From DATGFB01 sp032160545 (GTDB taxonomy: Bacteria; Actinomycetota; Actinomycetes; Mycobacteriales; Jatrophihabitantaceae): a stretch of 20,096 nucleotides of DNA. Positions 14,292-20,096 of this stretch are shown here, one piece after another (position 1 is the first letter of the stretch; each line of letters starts with the position of its first letter). The stretch lies in the NCBI GenBank assembly GCA_032160545.1, contig JAVHVN010000125.1, positions 1-20,096 on the forward strand. Reading direction: 5' to 3'. The notes beneath the pieces are model-generated. The model searched no databases, had not been told where the DNA came from, and saw only the letters and a list, made by a program, of their open reading frames with translations. The position numbers and the translations under genes were made by a program.

Positions 14292-15934
14292 CCGGTCCCC
14301 CCGGGAACGTAGGTCGAGACAAGGGCGCCGTCAGCGCTCAGCGTGGTGTCGAGATGCCCGCCCCACCGGGCGTCGTCGCGGTCGGGGAAGTCGTCGCGCC
14401 AGTGCGAGCCGCGGGTCTCTTCGCGCAGGAGCGCGGCCTGCACGAGCGCGCTCGCGACCGTGACCAGGTTCGTGGCCTCCCAGCCCTCGATGCCGGGCGT
14501 GACACCGTCGGCGTCGGCGAGCACGGCGATGCCCTTCGCCGCGGCGTCCAGCCCCGCACGGTCGCGCAGCACGCCGACATGCGTGGACATCAGCTGCTGC
14601 AGCGCCGGGCGGACCTCGTCGCCGGCGAGTCCCGTCGGCCCGTCGAGATCGACCGGGCGTTGCGGCGGAACCGGTTCACGCAGCCGGGCGACGACGGTCT
14701 CGGCGATGCGCCGCCCGAACACCAGGCCTTCGAGCAGGGAGTTCGAGGCGAGCCGGTTGGCACCGTGCACCCCGGTGCAGGCGCTCTCGCCGCACGCGAA
14801 CAGCCCGGGCACCGTCGACTCGCCGGACAGACCGGTGCGGACGCCGCCACTCGCGTAGTGGCTGGCCGGGACGACCGGCACGAGCTGATGCACCGGATCG
14901 ATGCCGAGCGCCACGAGTGTCGCGTAGATCGTCGGGAACCGGACGCGCCACTTCTCCGCGCCGAAGTGCCGCGCGTCGAGCCAGACGTGTTCGGCCCCGG
15001 TCTCGCGCATGCGCCGCAGGATCGCCTTGGCGACGACGTCGCGGGGTGCGAGGTCGGCGAGTTCGTGAAGGCCCTGCATGAACCGCACACCGCGGTCGTC
15101 GACGAGGAACCCGCCCTCGCCGCGCACCGCCTCACTGACGAGCGGCTGCTGCCCGCGTGAGTGCCGGCCGAGCCACGCGACCGTCGGGTGGAACTGCACG
15201 AACTCGAGATCGCGCACCACGGCACCGGCTCGCAATGCCGCCGCCACGCCGTCGCCCGTCGACACCGCCGGATTGGTGGTCGAGGCGAACACCTGCCCGA
15301 TGCCTCCGGTCGCAAGGACGACCGCACGCGCCCGCACCGCCCCGACACCGTCGCGTTGCCCCTCGCCCATCACGTGCAGGGTGATGCCCGCCGCGGCGCC
15401 CGACGCGTCACGCAGCACGTCGAGGACGATGGCGTGCTCGATCACCTCGACGCCGGACGCGTCGAGGACGCGCGTGACGAGGGCACGCTCGATCTCGGCG
15501 CCGGTCGCGTCGCCACCGGCATGCGCGATGCGGTCGCGGTGGTGACCGCCCTCGCGGGTGAGCGACAACGACCCGTCGCGCGTGCGATCGAAGCGGGCGC
15601 CCATCTGCGCGAGTTCGCGCACCGCTGCCGGCCCTTCGCGGACGAGCACGCGCACCGCAGCCTCGTCGCACACGCCGGCGCCCGCGACGATCGTGTCGGT
15701 GTAGTGCTGCTCGGGCGAGTCCCCCGCGCCGAGCGCCGCCGCGATGCCGCCCTGCGCCCACCGGGTGGACCCCGCGGCGAGGACGTCCTTGGTCACCACG
15801 AGCACCCGCAGCGCCGAGTGCCGTGCGACGTGCAGCGCGGTGGTCAGGCCGGCGATGCCCGACCCGACGACCACGACGTCGGTCTCGGCCGTCCACCCGG
15901 GGGCCGGTGCGGCGAGCCGGCGCGGCAGGGTCAC
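14288..15934 (-). CDS. nadB: L-aspartate oxidase
   Basis: NadB is an FAD enzyme that oxidises L-aspartate to iminoaspartate, the first step of de novo NAD synthesis. The 548-residue protein has the dinucleotide fold VVVVGSGIAGL (GSGIAG at 24-29), GSTRWAQGGIAA (55-66) and REGGHHRDRI. The active-site segments FVQFHPTV and SEAVRGEGG carry the conserved His and Arg, and HGANRLASNSLLEGLVFG is the FAD/succinate-fold signature near 375. The C-terminal helical domain ends with RGSHWRDDFPDRDD. The GTG at 15934 overlaps the panC stop codon (GTGA) and puts the FAD motif at the normal distance; longer in-frame extensions run into panC and are arginine-rich shadow sequence. Confidence 0.96.
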   Translation of the reverse strand: MTLPRRLAAPAPGWTAETDVVVVGSGIAGLTTALHVARHSALRVLVVTKDVLAAGSTRWAQGGIAAALGAGDSPEQHYTDTIVAGAGVCDEAAVRVLVREGPAAVRELAQMGARFDRTRDGSLSLTREGGHHRDRIAHAGGDATGAEIERALVTRVLDASGVEVIEHAIVLDVLRDASGAAAGITLHVMGEGQRDGVGAVRARAVVLATGGIGQVFASTTNPAVSTGDGVAAALRAGAVVRDLEFVQFHPTVAWLGRHSRGQQPLVSEAVRGEGGFLVDDRGVRFMQGLHELADLAPRDVVAKAILRRMRETGAEHVWLDARHFGAEKWRVRFPTIYATLVALGIDPVHQLVPVVPASHYASGGVRTGLSGESTVPGLFACGESACTGVHGANRLASNSLLEGLVFGRRIAETVVARLREPVPPQRPVDLDGPTGLAGDEVRPALQQLMSTHVGVLRDRAGLDAAAKGIAVLADADGVTPGIEGWEATNLVTVASALVQAALLREETRGSHWRDDFPDRDDARWGGHLDTTLSADGALVSTYVPGGTG

Positions 15935-16755
15935 AGCCCCACCTCGAGGTTGTCGATCAGCCGGGTCGTCCCGACCCGCGCCGCGACGAGCAACCGAGCC
16001 GGCCCCGATACGGGAGCCGGCGCGAGGTCGGGAGCGCGCAGTTCGAGGTAGTCGACCGCGATCGCCGGGTGCGCGTCGAGCTCGCTCCGCGCGGCGGACA
16101 ATGCGGCCGCGGCGCCGCGACACGCGGCCTCCCGTCCGGCGAACAGAGCCCGCGAGAGCGACGTCGCCTCCGCGCGGTCGTCGGGCGAGAGATAGGCATT
16201 GCGACTCGACAGCGCGAGCCCGTCGGGCTCACGCACGGTCGGCACGCCCACGATCGCGGCACCGAGTTCGAGGTCGAGTGCCATGCGCCGGATCAAGGTG
16301 AGCTGCTGGTAGTCCTTCTCGCCGAAGTACGCGCGGCCGGGACGAACCAGGTTGACGAACTTCGCGACGACCGTGAGCACGCCGCCGAAGTGCCCCGGCC
16401 GAACCGCCCCCTCCAGTTCGAGACCGAGCGGTCCCGGCGAGACGGTCGTCAGCGGCAGGCCGCCGGGGTAGACGTCGTCGAGGTCCGGCGCCCAGACGAG
16501 GTCGACGCCGGCGCGCTCACACAGTTCGAGGTCCGCGGACAGCGTGCGCGGGTAGCGGGCGAGATCCTCGCCCGGCCCGAACTGCGTGGGGTTGACGAAG
16601 ATCGTCGCGACGACGCCGCGGCACTCGGCACGGGCGGCCTCGAGCAGCGCCGCGTGGCCGGCGTGCAGAGCACCCATCGTCGGCACCAGCCCGACCGGCC
16701 CCTCGACCCCGAGGCGCGCTGCACCGAACTCGCCACGCGAGCGCACCACCCTCAT
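15931..16755 (-). CDS. panC: Pantothenate synthetase
   Basis: PanC joins pantoate and beta-alanine with ATP to make pantothenate. The 274-residue protein has the nucleotidyl-transferase motif PTMGALHAGH at 25-34 (HIGH-like), FVNPTQFGPGEDLARYPR for pantoate binding, GHFGGVLTVVAKFVNLV, FGEKDYQQ and the KMSKS-equivalent LSSRNAYLS. The ATG overlaps the stop of the DUF2520 gene (ATGA). panD, which makes beta-alanine and is next to panC in mycobacteria, is absent; nadB follows instead. The product is slightly shorter than the M. tuberculosis enzyme at the C-terminus, within the normal range. Confidence 0.97.
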   Translation of the reverse strand: MRVVRSRGEFGAARLGVEGPVGLVPTMGALHAGHAALLEAARAECRGVVATIFVNPTQFGPGEDLARYPRTLSADLELCERAGVDLVWAPDLDDVYPGGLPLTTVSPGPLGLELEGAVRPGHFGGVLTVVAKFVNLVRPGRAYFGEKDYQQLTLIRRMALDLELGAAIVGVPTVREPDGLALSSRNAYLSPDDRAEATSLSRALFAGREAACRGAAAALSAARSELDAHPAIAVDYLELRAPDLAPAPVSGPARLLVAARVGTTRLIDNLEVGL

Positions 16756-17627
16756 GGCAGCACCCGCAGCAGCTCGTCGGCCTGGGCGGCGGTGAGCCGG
16801 CCCGCGTCACGAGCCCGCTCGGCGGTACGTCGCGCCATCGCGACGTAGGCGGCCACGGCGCCGGGGGCCTGCTCGTGCAGCGTGCGTACGTGCGCCTTGA
16901 CCGTGTCGACGTCACCTCGCGAGACCGGCCCGGTGAGTGCCGCGTCGCCGAGGCGCAACACGTTGTCGAGCGATGCGCTGAGCAGCGGCGCGAGCAGGCG
17001 TCCGGGCTGGTCGACGCCAGCACCGGCCAGCACGCCCAGCGCGTCGTTCACGAGCGTGACCAGGTGGTTCGACCCGATCGTGAGCGCCGCGTGATACAGC
17101 GGCCGTGCCGACTCGGGCACCCATACCGGCTCACCGCCCATCTCGACGACCAGCGCCTCGGCAACCGGCCGCAACTCGTCGTCAGCCGTCACGCCGAAGC
17201 TCGCTCCCGCGATGCGGTCGAGATCCTCGGGCCGTCCGGCGAAAGTCATCACCGGGTGCAGCGCGAGCGGCAGCACACCGCGCGCGGCAGCGGCGTCGAG
17301 CACGGCGATGCCGCGCGCACCCGAGGTGTGCGCCACGAGCTGCCCCGGCCGCCAGGCACCAGTGCTCGCCAGCCCGGTGACCAGCGGGCGCAAGGCGTCG
17401 TCGGGTACCGAGAGGAGGACGAAGTCGGCTGCGGTCACGACGTCGTCAGCCGGCAGGACGGGCGCACCCGGGAGCATCCGCTCGGCGCGACGTAGCGACT
17501 CGGCCGACACCGCGCTGACCGCGACGATCTGATGTCCAGCGCGGGCCAGCGCGGCTCCGAGTGCTGATCCGACCCGACCCGCTCCGACGATCCCGACGCG
17601 CAGCCGCACCGGCGGCGGTGTGGTCAC
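16752..17627 (-). CDS. Rossmann-fold and DUF2520 domain protein (candidate ketopantoate reductase-like enzyme)
   Basis: The 291-residue protein has an N-terminal NAD(P)-binding fold with VGIVGAGRVGSAL (GAGRVG at 15-20) and a middle segment FVLLSVPDDAL. Its helical C-terminal domain carries the DUF2520 signature: LYHAALTIGSNHLVTLVNDAL, then ALTGPVSRGDVDTVKAH. The overall layout resembles 6-phosphogluconate dehydrogenase, ketol-acid reductoisomerase and PanE families, but no biochemical role is established for the family as far as I know. It is the first gene of the operon with panC, nadB, nadC and coaX, with a 4-nt overlap to panC; M. tuberculosis Rv3603c lies in the same position. That context suggests, but does not prove, reduction of ketopantoate. 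The GTG at 17627 is preceded by GAGGA 10 nt upstream. Confidence 0.9.
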   Translation of the reverse strand: MTTPPPVRLRVGIVGAGRVGSALGAALARAGHQIVAVSAVSAESLRRAERMLPGAPVLPADDVVTAADFVLLSVPDDALRPLVTGLASTGAWRPGQLVAHTSGARGIAVLDAAAARGVLPLALHPVMTFAGRPEDLDRIAGASFGVTADDELRPVAEALVVEMGGEPVWVPESARPLYHAALTIGSNHLVTLVNDALGVLAGAGVDQPGRLLAPLLSASLDNVLRLGDAALTGPVSRGDVDTVKAHVRTLHEQAPGAVAAYVAMARRTAERARDAGRLTAAQADELLRVLP

Positions 17628-17673
17628 GGGCGGCGTCCTCGATGGTGGTCAGGTGCAGGGCCGGGCTCGCCCG

Positions 17674-17679
17674 AGCCTA
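17674..17679 (-). promoter_or_regulatory. Probable -10 box of the DUF2520-panC-nadB-nadC-coaX operon
   Basis: Minus strand TAGGCT (TANNNT), giving a predicted start near 17667 and a leader of about 40 nt. It lies 10 bp from the oppositely oriented -10 at 17690-17695, so the two promoters interleave. Confidence 0.35.
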
Positions 17680-17689
17680 CTGCGCCAAC

Positions 17690-17695
17690 TAAGTT
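17690..17695 (+). promoter_or_regulatory. -10 box of a probable leaderless promoter for the 17704 gene
   Basis: TAAGTT (TANNNT) followed by 8 nt (CGCTTCCC) and the ATG. No Shine-Dalgarno sequence is present, which favours a leaderless transcript. Confidence 0.45.
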
Positions 17696-17703
17696 CGCTT
17701 CCC

Positions 17704-18045
17704 ATGACGCAAGCCTCGTCCGACCTCCAGCAACTGGTCGCGGCCAGTGGCGACGCAGCCGACCTGCATGCCACCGTCCCGACGCTGTTGCTCGAGCTGC
17801 AGACCCTGCTCGGCTCGCTGACGGCCACGGTCAACGCGGAGACCGAGCGCGGTCGCCGCCCCTACCGCCCCGGCGCCGACTGGCCCAACCGGCTCGGCGA
17901 CCTCGCCTACGGCGTCTACCTGCTCGCCGACCAGACCGGTGTCGACGTGGCAGCGGCGGTGCGGCGCACCGCCGACCAGTTGCGGCTGCAGGGGTCGCGC
18001 GCTCGCGCGACCGCCGAGGGCGACTGGCCCTTCGAGGCGCACTGA
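17704..18045 (+). CDS. Small helical protein, possibly a degenerate MazG-like family member
   Basis: I do not recognise this 113-residue protein with certainty. It is mostly helical. The segment RLGDLAYGVYLLADQTGVDVAAAVRRTADQL (about 63-93) resembles the second half of the all-alpha MazG-type NTP pyrophosphohydrolase domain, where an E-x-x-D pair in 'ELGDVL.yl..LA...GiDl..av' binds magnesium. Here the acidic residue before LGD is replaced (NRLGD), and the EExxE motif expected in the first half is not evident, so catalytic activity is doubtful. The ATG at 17704 is chosen because a leaderless-type -10 lies 8 nt upstream; the frame extends further left but into promoter DNA. Its stop overlaps the start of the SDR gene (TGATG), so the two are co-translated. 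It diverges from the cofactor operon. Confidence 0.75.
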   Translation: MTQASSDLQQLVAASGDAADLHATVPTLLLELQTLLGSLTATVNAETERGRRPYRPGADWPNRLGDLAYGVYLLADQTGVDVAAAVRRTADQLRLQGSRARATAEGDWPFEAH

Positions 18046-18800
18046 TGCCCGTCCGCCGGCGCATCCTCATTACCGGTGCGAGCAGCGGGCTCGGGGCGGA
18101 GATGGCCCGGCAGTTCGCAGGCCTCGGCCGCGACCTCGGGTTGTGCGCGCGGCGGACGGAGCGTCTCGACGAGCTGCGCGGCGAGATCCTCGCCGGTCAC
18201 CCCGGGCGCACGGTCGCCGTCCGGCCTCTCGACGTGGACGACCACGACGCGGTGTTCACGGTCTTTCGCCAGCTGCGCGACGAGCTCGGCGGCCTCGACC
18301 GGGTGATCGTGAACGCGGGCCTGGGTAAGGGCGCCCCGATCGGAACCGGCCGGTTCGACGCCAATCGTGAGACCGCGATGACCAACTTCGTCTCGGCGCT
18401 CGCACAGTGCGAGGCGGCGATGGAGATCTTCCGCGAGCAGGGCGACGGGCACCTGGTGGTCATCTCGTCCATGTCGGCAATGCGCGGAATGCCGCGGACA
18501 CTCACGACCTACGCCGCGAGCAAGGCCGGGATCGCGGCGCTCGCCGAAGGGATCCGCGCCGACGTGCTCGGCAAGAAGATCGAGGTCACCACCATCTTCC
18601 CGGGCTACATCCGCTCGGAGATGAACGATCAGGTTGCGCAGAAGACGCCGTTGATGAGCGACACCGTCAGTGGGGTACGGGCCCTCGTCAGGGCCGTCGA
18701 GCGAGAGCCGGCCGAGGCGAAGGTTCCGGCGTGGCCGTGGGTGCCGCTGGGTGTGGTGCTGCGGCACGCCCCCCTGAGGGTGCTGCGGCGCCTCTCGTGA
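18045..18800 (+). CDS. Short-chain dehydrogenase/reductase
   Basis: This is a classical SDR of 251 residues. The nucleotide-binding motif is TGASSGLG at 10-17, NAG (in VIVNAGLG, near 88-90) stabilises the central sheet, and the active site is S142 or S144 with Y156 and K160 (YAASK). The basic CARRTERLDEL segment after strand 2 suggests NADP(H) preference. The spacing between the conserved Ser and Tyr is one residue longer than in textbook SDRs if S142 is used. The C-terminus (WPWVPLGVVLRHAPLRVLRRLS) is hydrophobic and basic and could touch the membrane. The substrate is unknown. The ATG shares one base with the stop of the preceding small gene, so they form a two-gene unit. Confidence 0.93.
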   Translation: MPVRRRILITGASSGLGAEMARQFAGLGRDLGLCARRTERLDELRGEILAGHPGRTVAVRPLDVDDHDAVFTVFRQLRDELGGLDRVIVNAGLGKGAPIGTGRFDANRETAMTNFVSALAQCEAAMEIFREQGDGHLVVISSMSAMRGMPRTLTTYAASKAGIAALAEGIRADVLGKKIEVTTIFPGYIRSEMNDQVAQKTPLMSDTVSGVRALVRAVEREPAEAKVPAWPWVPLGVVLRHAPLRVLRRLS

Positions 18801-18810
18801 CGGCCGTCAC
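18797..18810. repeat. 14-bp perfect palindrome over the SDR stop codon
   Basis: GTGACGGCCGTCAC is a perfect palindrome that includes the SDR stop TGA (18798-18800). It may form a small terminator hairpin or be an operator for the next gene, whose start is 65 bp away. Confidence 0.5.
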
Positions 18811-18856
18811 CTCCGGGCCTGGCAGTCCCGTAAGGCGGATCGGCTGAACAAGATTT

Positions 18857-18873
18857 CCCTTGCTAGACAAGGG
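18857..18873 (+). promoter_or_regulatory. Hairpin overlapping the ribosome binding site of the MscS-type gene
   Basis: CCCTTG (18857-18862) pairs with CAAGGG (18868-18873) around a 5-nt loop. CAAGGG is the only Shine-Dalgarno-like sequence before the ATG at 18875, so the stem would mask it. Whether it folds in the cell is unknown. Confidence 0.4.
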
Positions 18874-18874
18874 C

Positions 18875-19738
18875 ATGCCCACAACCCCGATGCGAACAGC
18901 GCTTCGCCGGCGCATCCGCCCGGACTTCCGCAAGGCGGTGGTCGCGGCCGTCCTGGCCGTCGTCGCGCAGGAGGTGGTGCATGCCGTCGGCGGAGTGCAC
19001 GCCGCGAGCCTCCACATGCGGCTGATCGCGTATGCGTGTGCACTCGTCTTCGTCATCGCCGGTGTCGGTGCCACCCGCCTGGCGGCCGGCGAGCTCGCCC
19101 GCGTGAGCGAGGCACGCGCTGGGAGCGCTGCGTCCACGCCGCTGCGAGTGGCCTGCCTGCTCGCCGGATACGGCATGGTCGGGCTGATCGCGCTCGACGT
19201 CTTCGCGCTGCCGGTGGGGCACCTGCTCGTGGGTGGCGCGGTCACCGGCATCATCGTCGGCATAGCTGCGCAGCAGGCGCTGGGCAACGTCTTCGCCGGG
19301 CTGGTCCTGCTGTTCGCCCGTCCCTATGTGCCCGGCCAGACGATCCGGGTGCGCTCCGGGTCGTTCGGCGGTCCGCTGGATGGGACGGTCACCTCCGTCG
19401 GGCTGCTGTACACCACTCTCGTCACCGCCGAAGGCCCCGTGAACATCCCGAACAGCGGCCTGCTCGGCTCGGCCGTCGGGCCGGTGGCGACGGCGCCCTC
19501 GGCCCCACCTGCTGCCCCGCCCGCTGCCCCGCCCGCTGCCCCGCCCGCTGCCCCGCCTGCTGCCCCGCCTGCTGCCCCGGCCCCGCCTGTTGCCCCGCCG
19601 CCGCCGGGCCCGGTCACCGTTCCTGCCGCGCCGCCGGTCACCGCTTCGACGGTCACCGCCGCGGCGCCGCCCCTGCCCCCGCCTCCCGCGACTCGCGATC
19701 GCTCCATCGACGACACGCAGGTGCTGTTCACCCGCTGA
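18875..19738 (+). CDS. MscS-type mechanosensitive channel-like protein with Ala/Pro-rich C-terminal tail
   Basis: The 287-residue protein has hydrophobic segments near 21-37, 48-66 and 91-112. They are followed by the MscS pore helix region (about 115-148; GGAVTGIIVGIAAQQALGNVFAGLVLLFARPY) and a short beta domain (149-201; PGQTIRVR ... LDGTVTSVGLLYTT ... VNIPNSGLL), all in the order seen in MscS channels, which release osmolytes on membrane tension. The large cytosolic alpha/beta cage domain that normally follows is missing. Instead there is a tail of about 80 residues of Ala and Pro, including (AAPP)5 at 213-232, ending in RDRSIDDTQVLFTR. The ATG at 18875 is preferred over TTG 18860 or ATG 18890 because CAAGGG lies just before it, although the spacing is short. 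The start is therefore uncertain by a few residues. Confidence 0.85.
   Translation: MPTTPMRTALRRRIRPDFRKAVVAAVLAVVAQEVVHAVGGVHAASLHMRLIAYACALVFVIAGVGATRLAAGELARVSEARAGSAASTPLRVACLLAGYGMVGLIALDVFALPVGHLLVGGAVTGIIVGIAAQQALGNVFAGLVLLFARPYVPGQTIRVRSGSFGGPLDGTVTSVGLLYTTLVTAEGPVNIPNSGLLGSAVGPVATAPSAPPAAPPAAPPAAPPAAPPAAPPAAPAPPVAPPPPGPVTVPAAPPVTASTVTAAAPPLPPPPATRDRSIDDTQVLFTR
19511..19570 (+). repeat. 12-bp tandem repeat encoding AAPP
   Basis: Five in-frame copies of GCTGCCCCGCC[C/T] run without interruption; the first three are identical and the last two differ by one silent base. A partial sixth copy follows at 19571-19579. The repeat is a multiple of three, so copy changes would alter tail length without shifting the frame. 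Confidence 0.95.
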
Positions 19739-19806
19739 CGCGCCGCGCGAAGGCGACGAGCAGGTGGGTGTGACGGTTTGGGTGTTGTGTGTCCACAGCC
19801 GGATTT

Positions 19807-19822
19807 TCGTGCACAGGTTCGA
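19807..19822. promoter_or_regulatory. Candidate LexA (SOS) box upstream of the DUF222 gene
   Basis: TCGTGC-ACAG-GTTCGA matches 10 of 12 fixed positions of the actinobacterial SOS box TCGAAC-N4-GTTCGA. It ends 44 bp before the ATG at 19867. SOS boxes before 13E12/DUF222 repeat-family genes are known in M. tuberculosis. Confidence 0.5.
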
Positions 19823-19866
19823 ATAGGGCGGGGGTGGGGTGGTGTGCCGGGCGGCAGGCTGGGGGC

Positions 19867-20096
19867 ATGTCCTGCTCGGTGTCGCTCGGCTCGCCGGCCG
19901 CTGCCGCGGCGGTGGCGGCGGTGGCGGGGTTGGCTGCCGCGGTGGACGCGTTGGCCGGGTTGGAGTTGGCCGGGTTGTCCGGTGAGCAGCTGCTCGCGAC
20001 GGTGGCGGCGGTGGAGGGGCAGCGCAACCGGTTGGCGACCACGGTGGATCACGCCCTGATCGCCGAGACCGACCAGCGCCGGGTCTGCCTGGACCG
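19867..20096 (+). CDS. DUF222 (13E12 repeat family) protein, probable HNH endonuclease, N-terminal part
   Basis: The gene starts at the ATG 19867, behind a G-rich ribosome binding region (CTGGGGGC), and runs off the right edge; 76 codons are visible. The translation is Ala/Val-rich at first and then reads DALAGLELAGLSGEQLLATV, AAVEGQRNRLATTVDHALIAE and TDQRRV. This matches the start of the DUF222 domain that precedes a C-terminal HNH nuclease in the 13E12 family, often present in many copies per actinobacterial genome. The nuclease part is outside the window, so activity cannot be judged. Repeated GCGGTGGCGG-type codon runs make the region locally repetitive. A candidate SOS box lies upstream. 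The family call is fairly safe; function in the cell (mobile or homing-like, or DNA-damage linked) is not known. Confidence 0.85.
   Translation, partial: MSCSVSLGSPAAAAAVAAVAGLAAAVDALAGLELAGLSGEQLLATVAAVEGQRNRLATTVDHALIAETDQRRVCLD

Noticed and set aside
12720..14312. A 530-codon plus-strand open frame antisense to coaX and nadC
   Set aside because: Both minus-strand genes have complete catalytic motifs; the antisense frame has none and crosses two gene boundaries.
15935..16123. N-terminal extension of nadB into panC
   Set aside because: The added residues are arginine-rich frame-shadow of panC, and GTG 15934 overlaps the panC stop in the pattern used by the rest of the operon.
19511..19579. 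Tandem 12-bp repeats considered as a CRISPR or non-coding satellite
   Set aside because: Units are directly adjacent without spacers, are a multiple of three and lie in frame within the channel gene tail.

Overview
The window is chromosomal DNA from a high-GC Actinomycetota (actinobacterium). It carries Lsr2, DisA, a UVR-containing ClpC, an F420-type LLM oxidoreductase and a DUF222 protein. From memory, its gene order follows Mycobacterium tuberculosis around lpqE-radA-disA ... mutY ... clpC1-lsr2-lysS ... coaX ... panC-Rv3603c, although the lineage here is clearly not Mycobacterium. Genes are densely packed, GTG starts are common, and several starts look leaderless. A non-mycobacterial actinomycete (Frankiales/Jatrophihabitans-like) is a guess that I cannot verify.

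Left part (1-4574), genome maintenance: the 3' end of a PCu(A)C-like copper chaperone gene (lpqE position), radA (recombination mediator) and disA (c-di-AMP synthase) on +, a membrane-anchored secreted protein of unknown function on - whose stop codon abuts that of disA, and mutY (adenine glycosylase) divergent from it.

Middle (4575-9813), all on -: lysS, lsr2 and clpC. Each is followed by a clear hairpin terminator, and lsr2 has its own -10, so these look like three separate transcription units and not one operon. The 365-bp gap between the convergent mutY and clpC holds an unusual AT-richer palindromic element (4674-4730). The 378-bp clpC leader holds a strong match to a ClgR box.

Accessory block (9925-12576): a two-gene ABC-2 type exporter (+) and an LLM-class oxidoreductase (-), placed between lysS and coaX.

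Cofactor operon (17627-12645, -): DUF2520 Rossmann protein, panC, nadB, nadC, coaX. Three ATGA/GTGA overlaps and one 9-nt gap make a single translationally coupled unit that joins NAD and pantothenate/CoA synthesis. nadA and panD are not in the window.

Right part (17704-20096, +): a small helical protein that may be a degenerate MazG relative, a short-chain dehydrogenase coupled to it, a MscS-type channel whose cytosolic domain is replaced by a repetitive Ala/Pro tail, and the start of a DUF222 (13E12-type HNH) gene behind a probable LexA/SOS box.

I found no mobile-element transposase, CRISPR array, tRNA or rRNA. I did not find a clearly new multi-gene system. The best leads are the palindromic element at 4674-4730, the DUF2520 protein as a candidate ketopantoate reductase in the NAD/CoA operon, the tailed MscS channel with a hairpin over its ribosome binding site, and the recurrent TANNNT-N6-8-start (leaderless) pattern.
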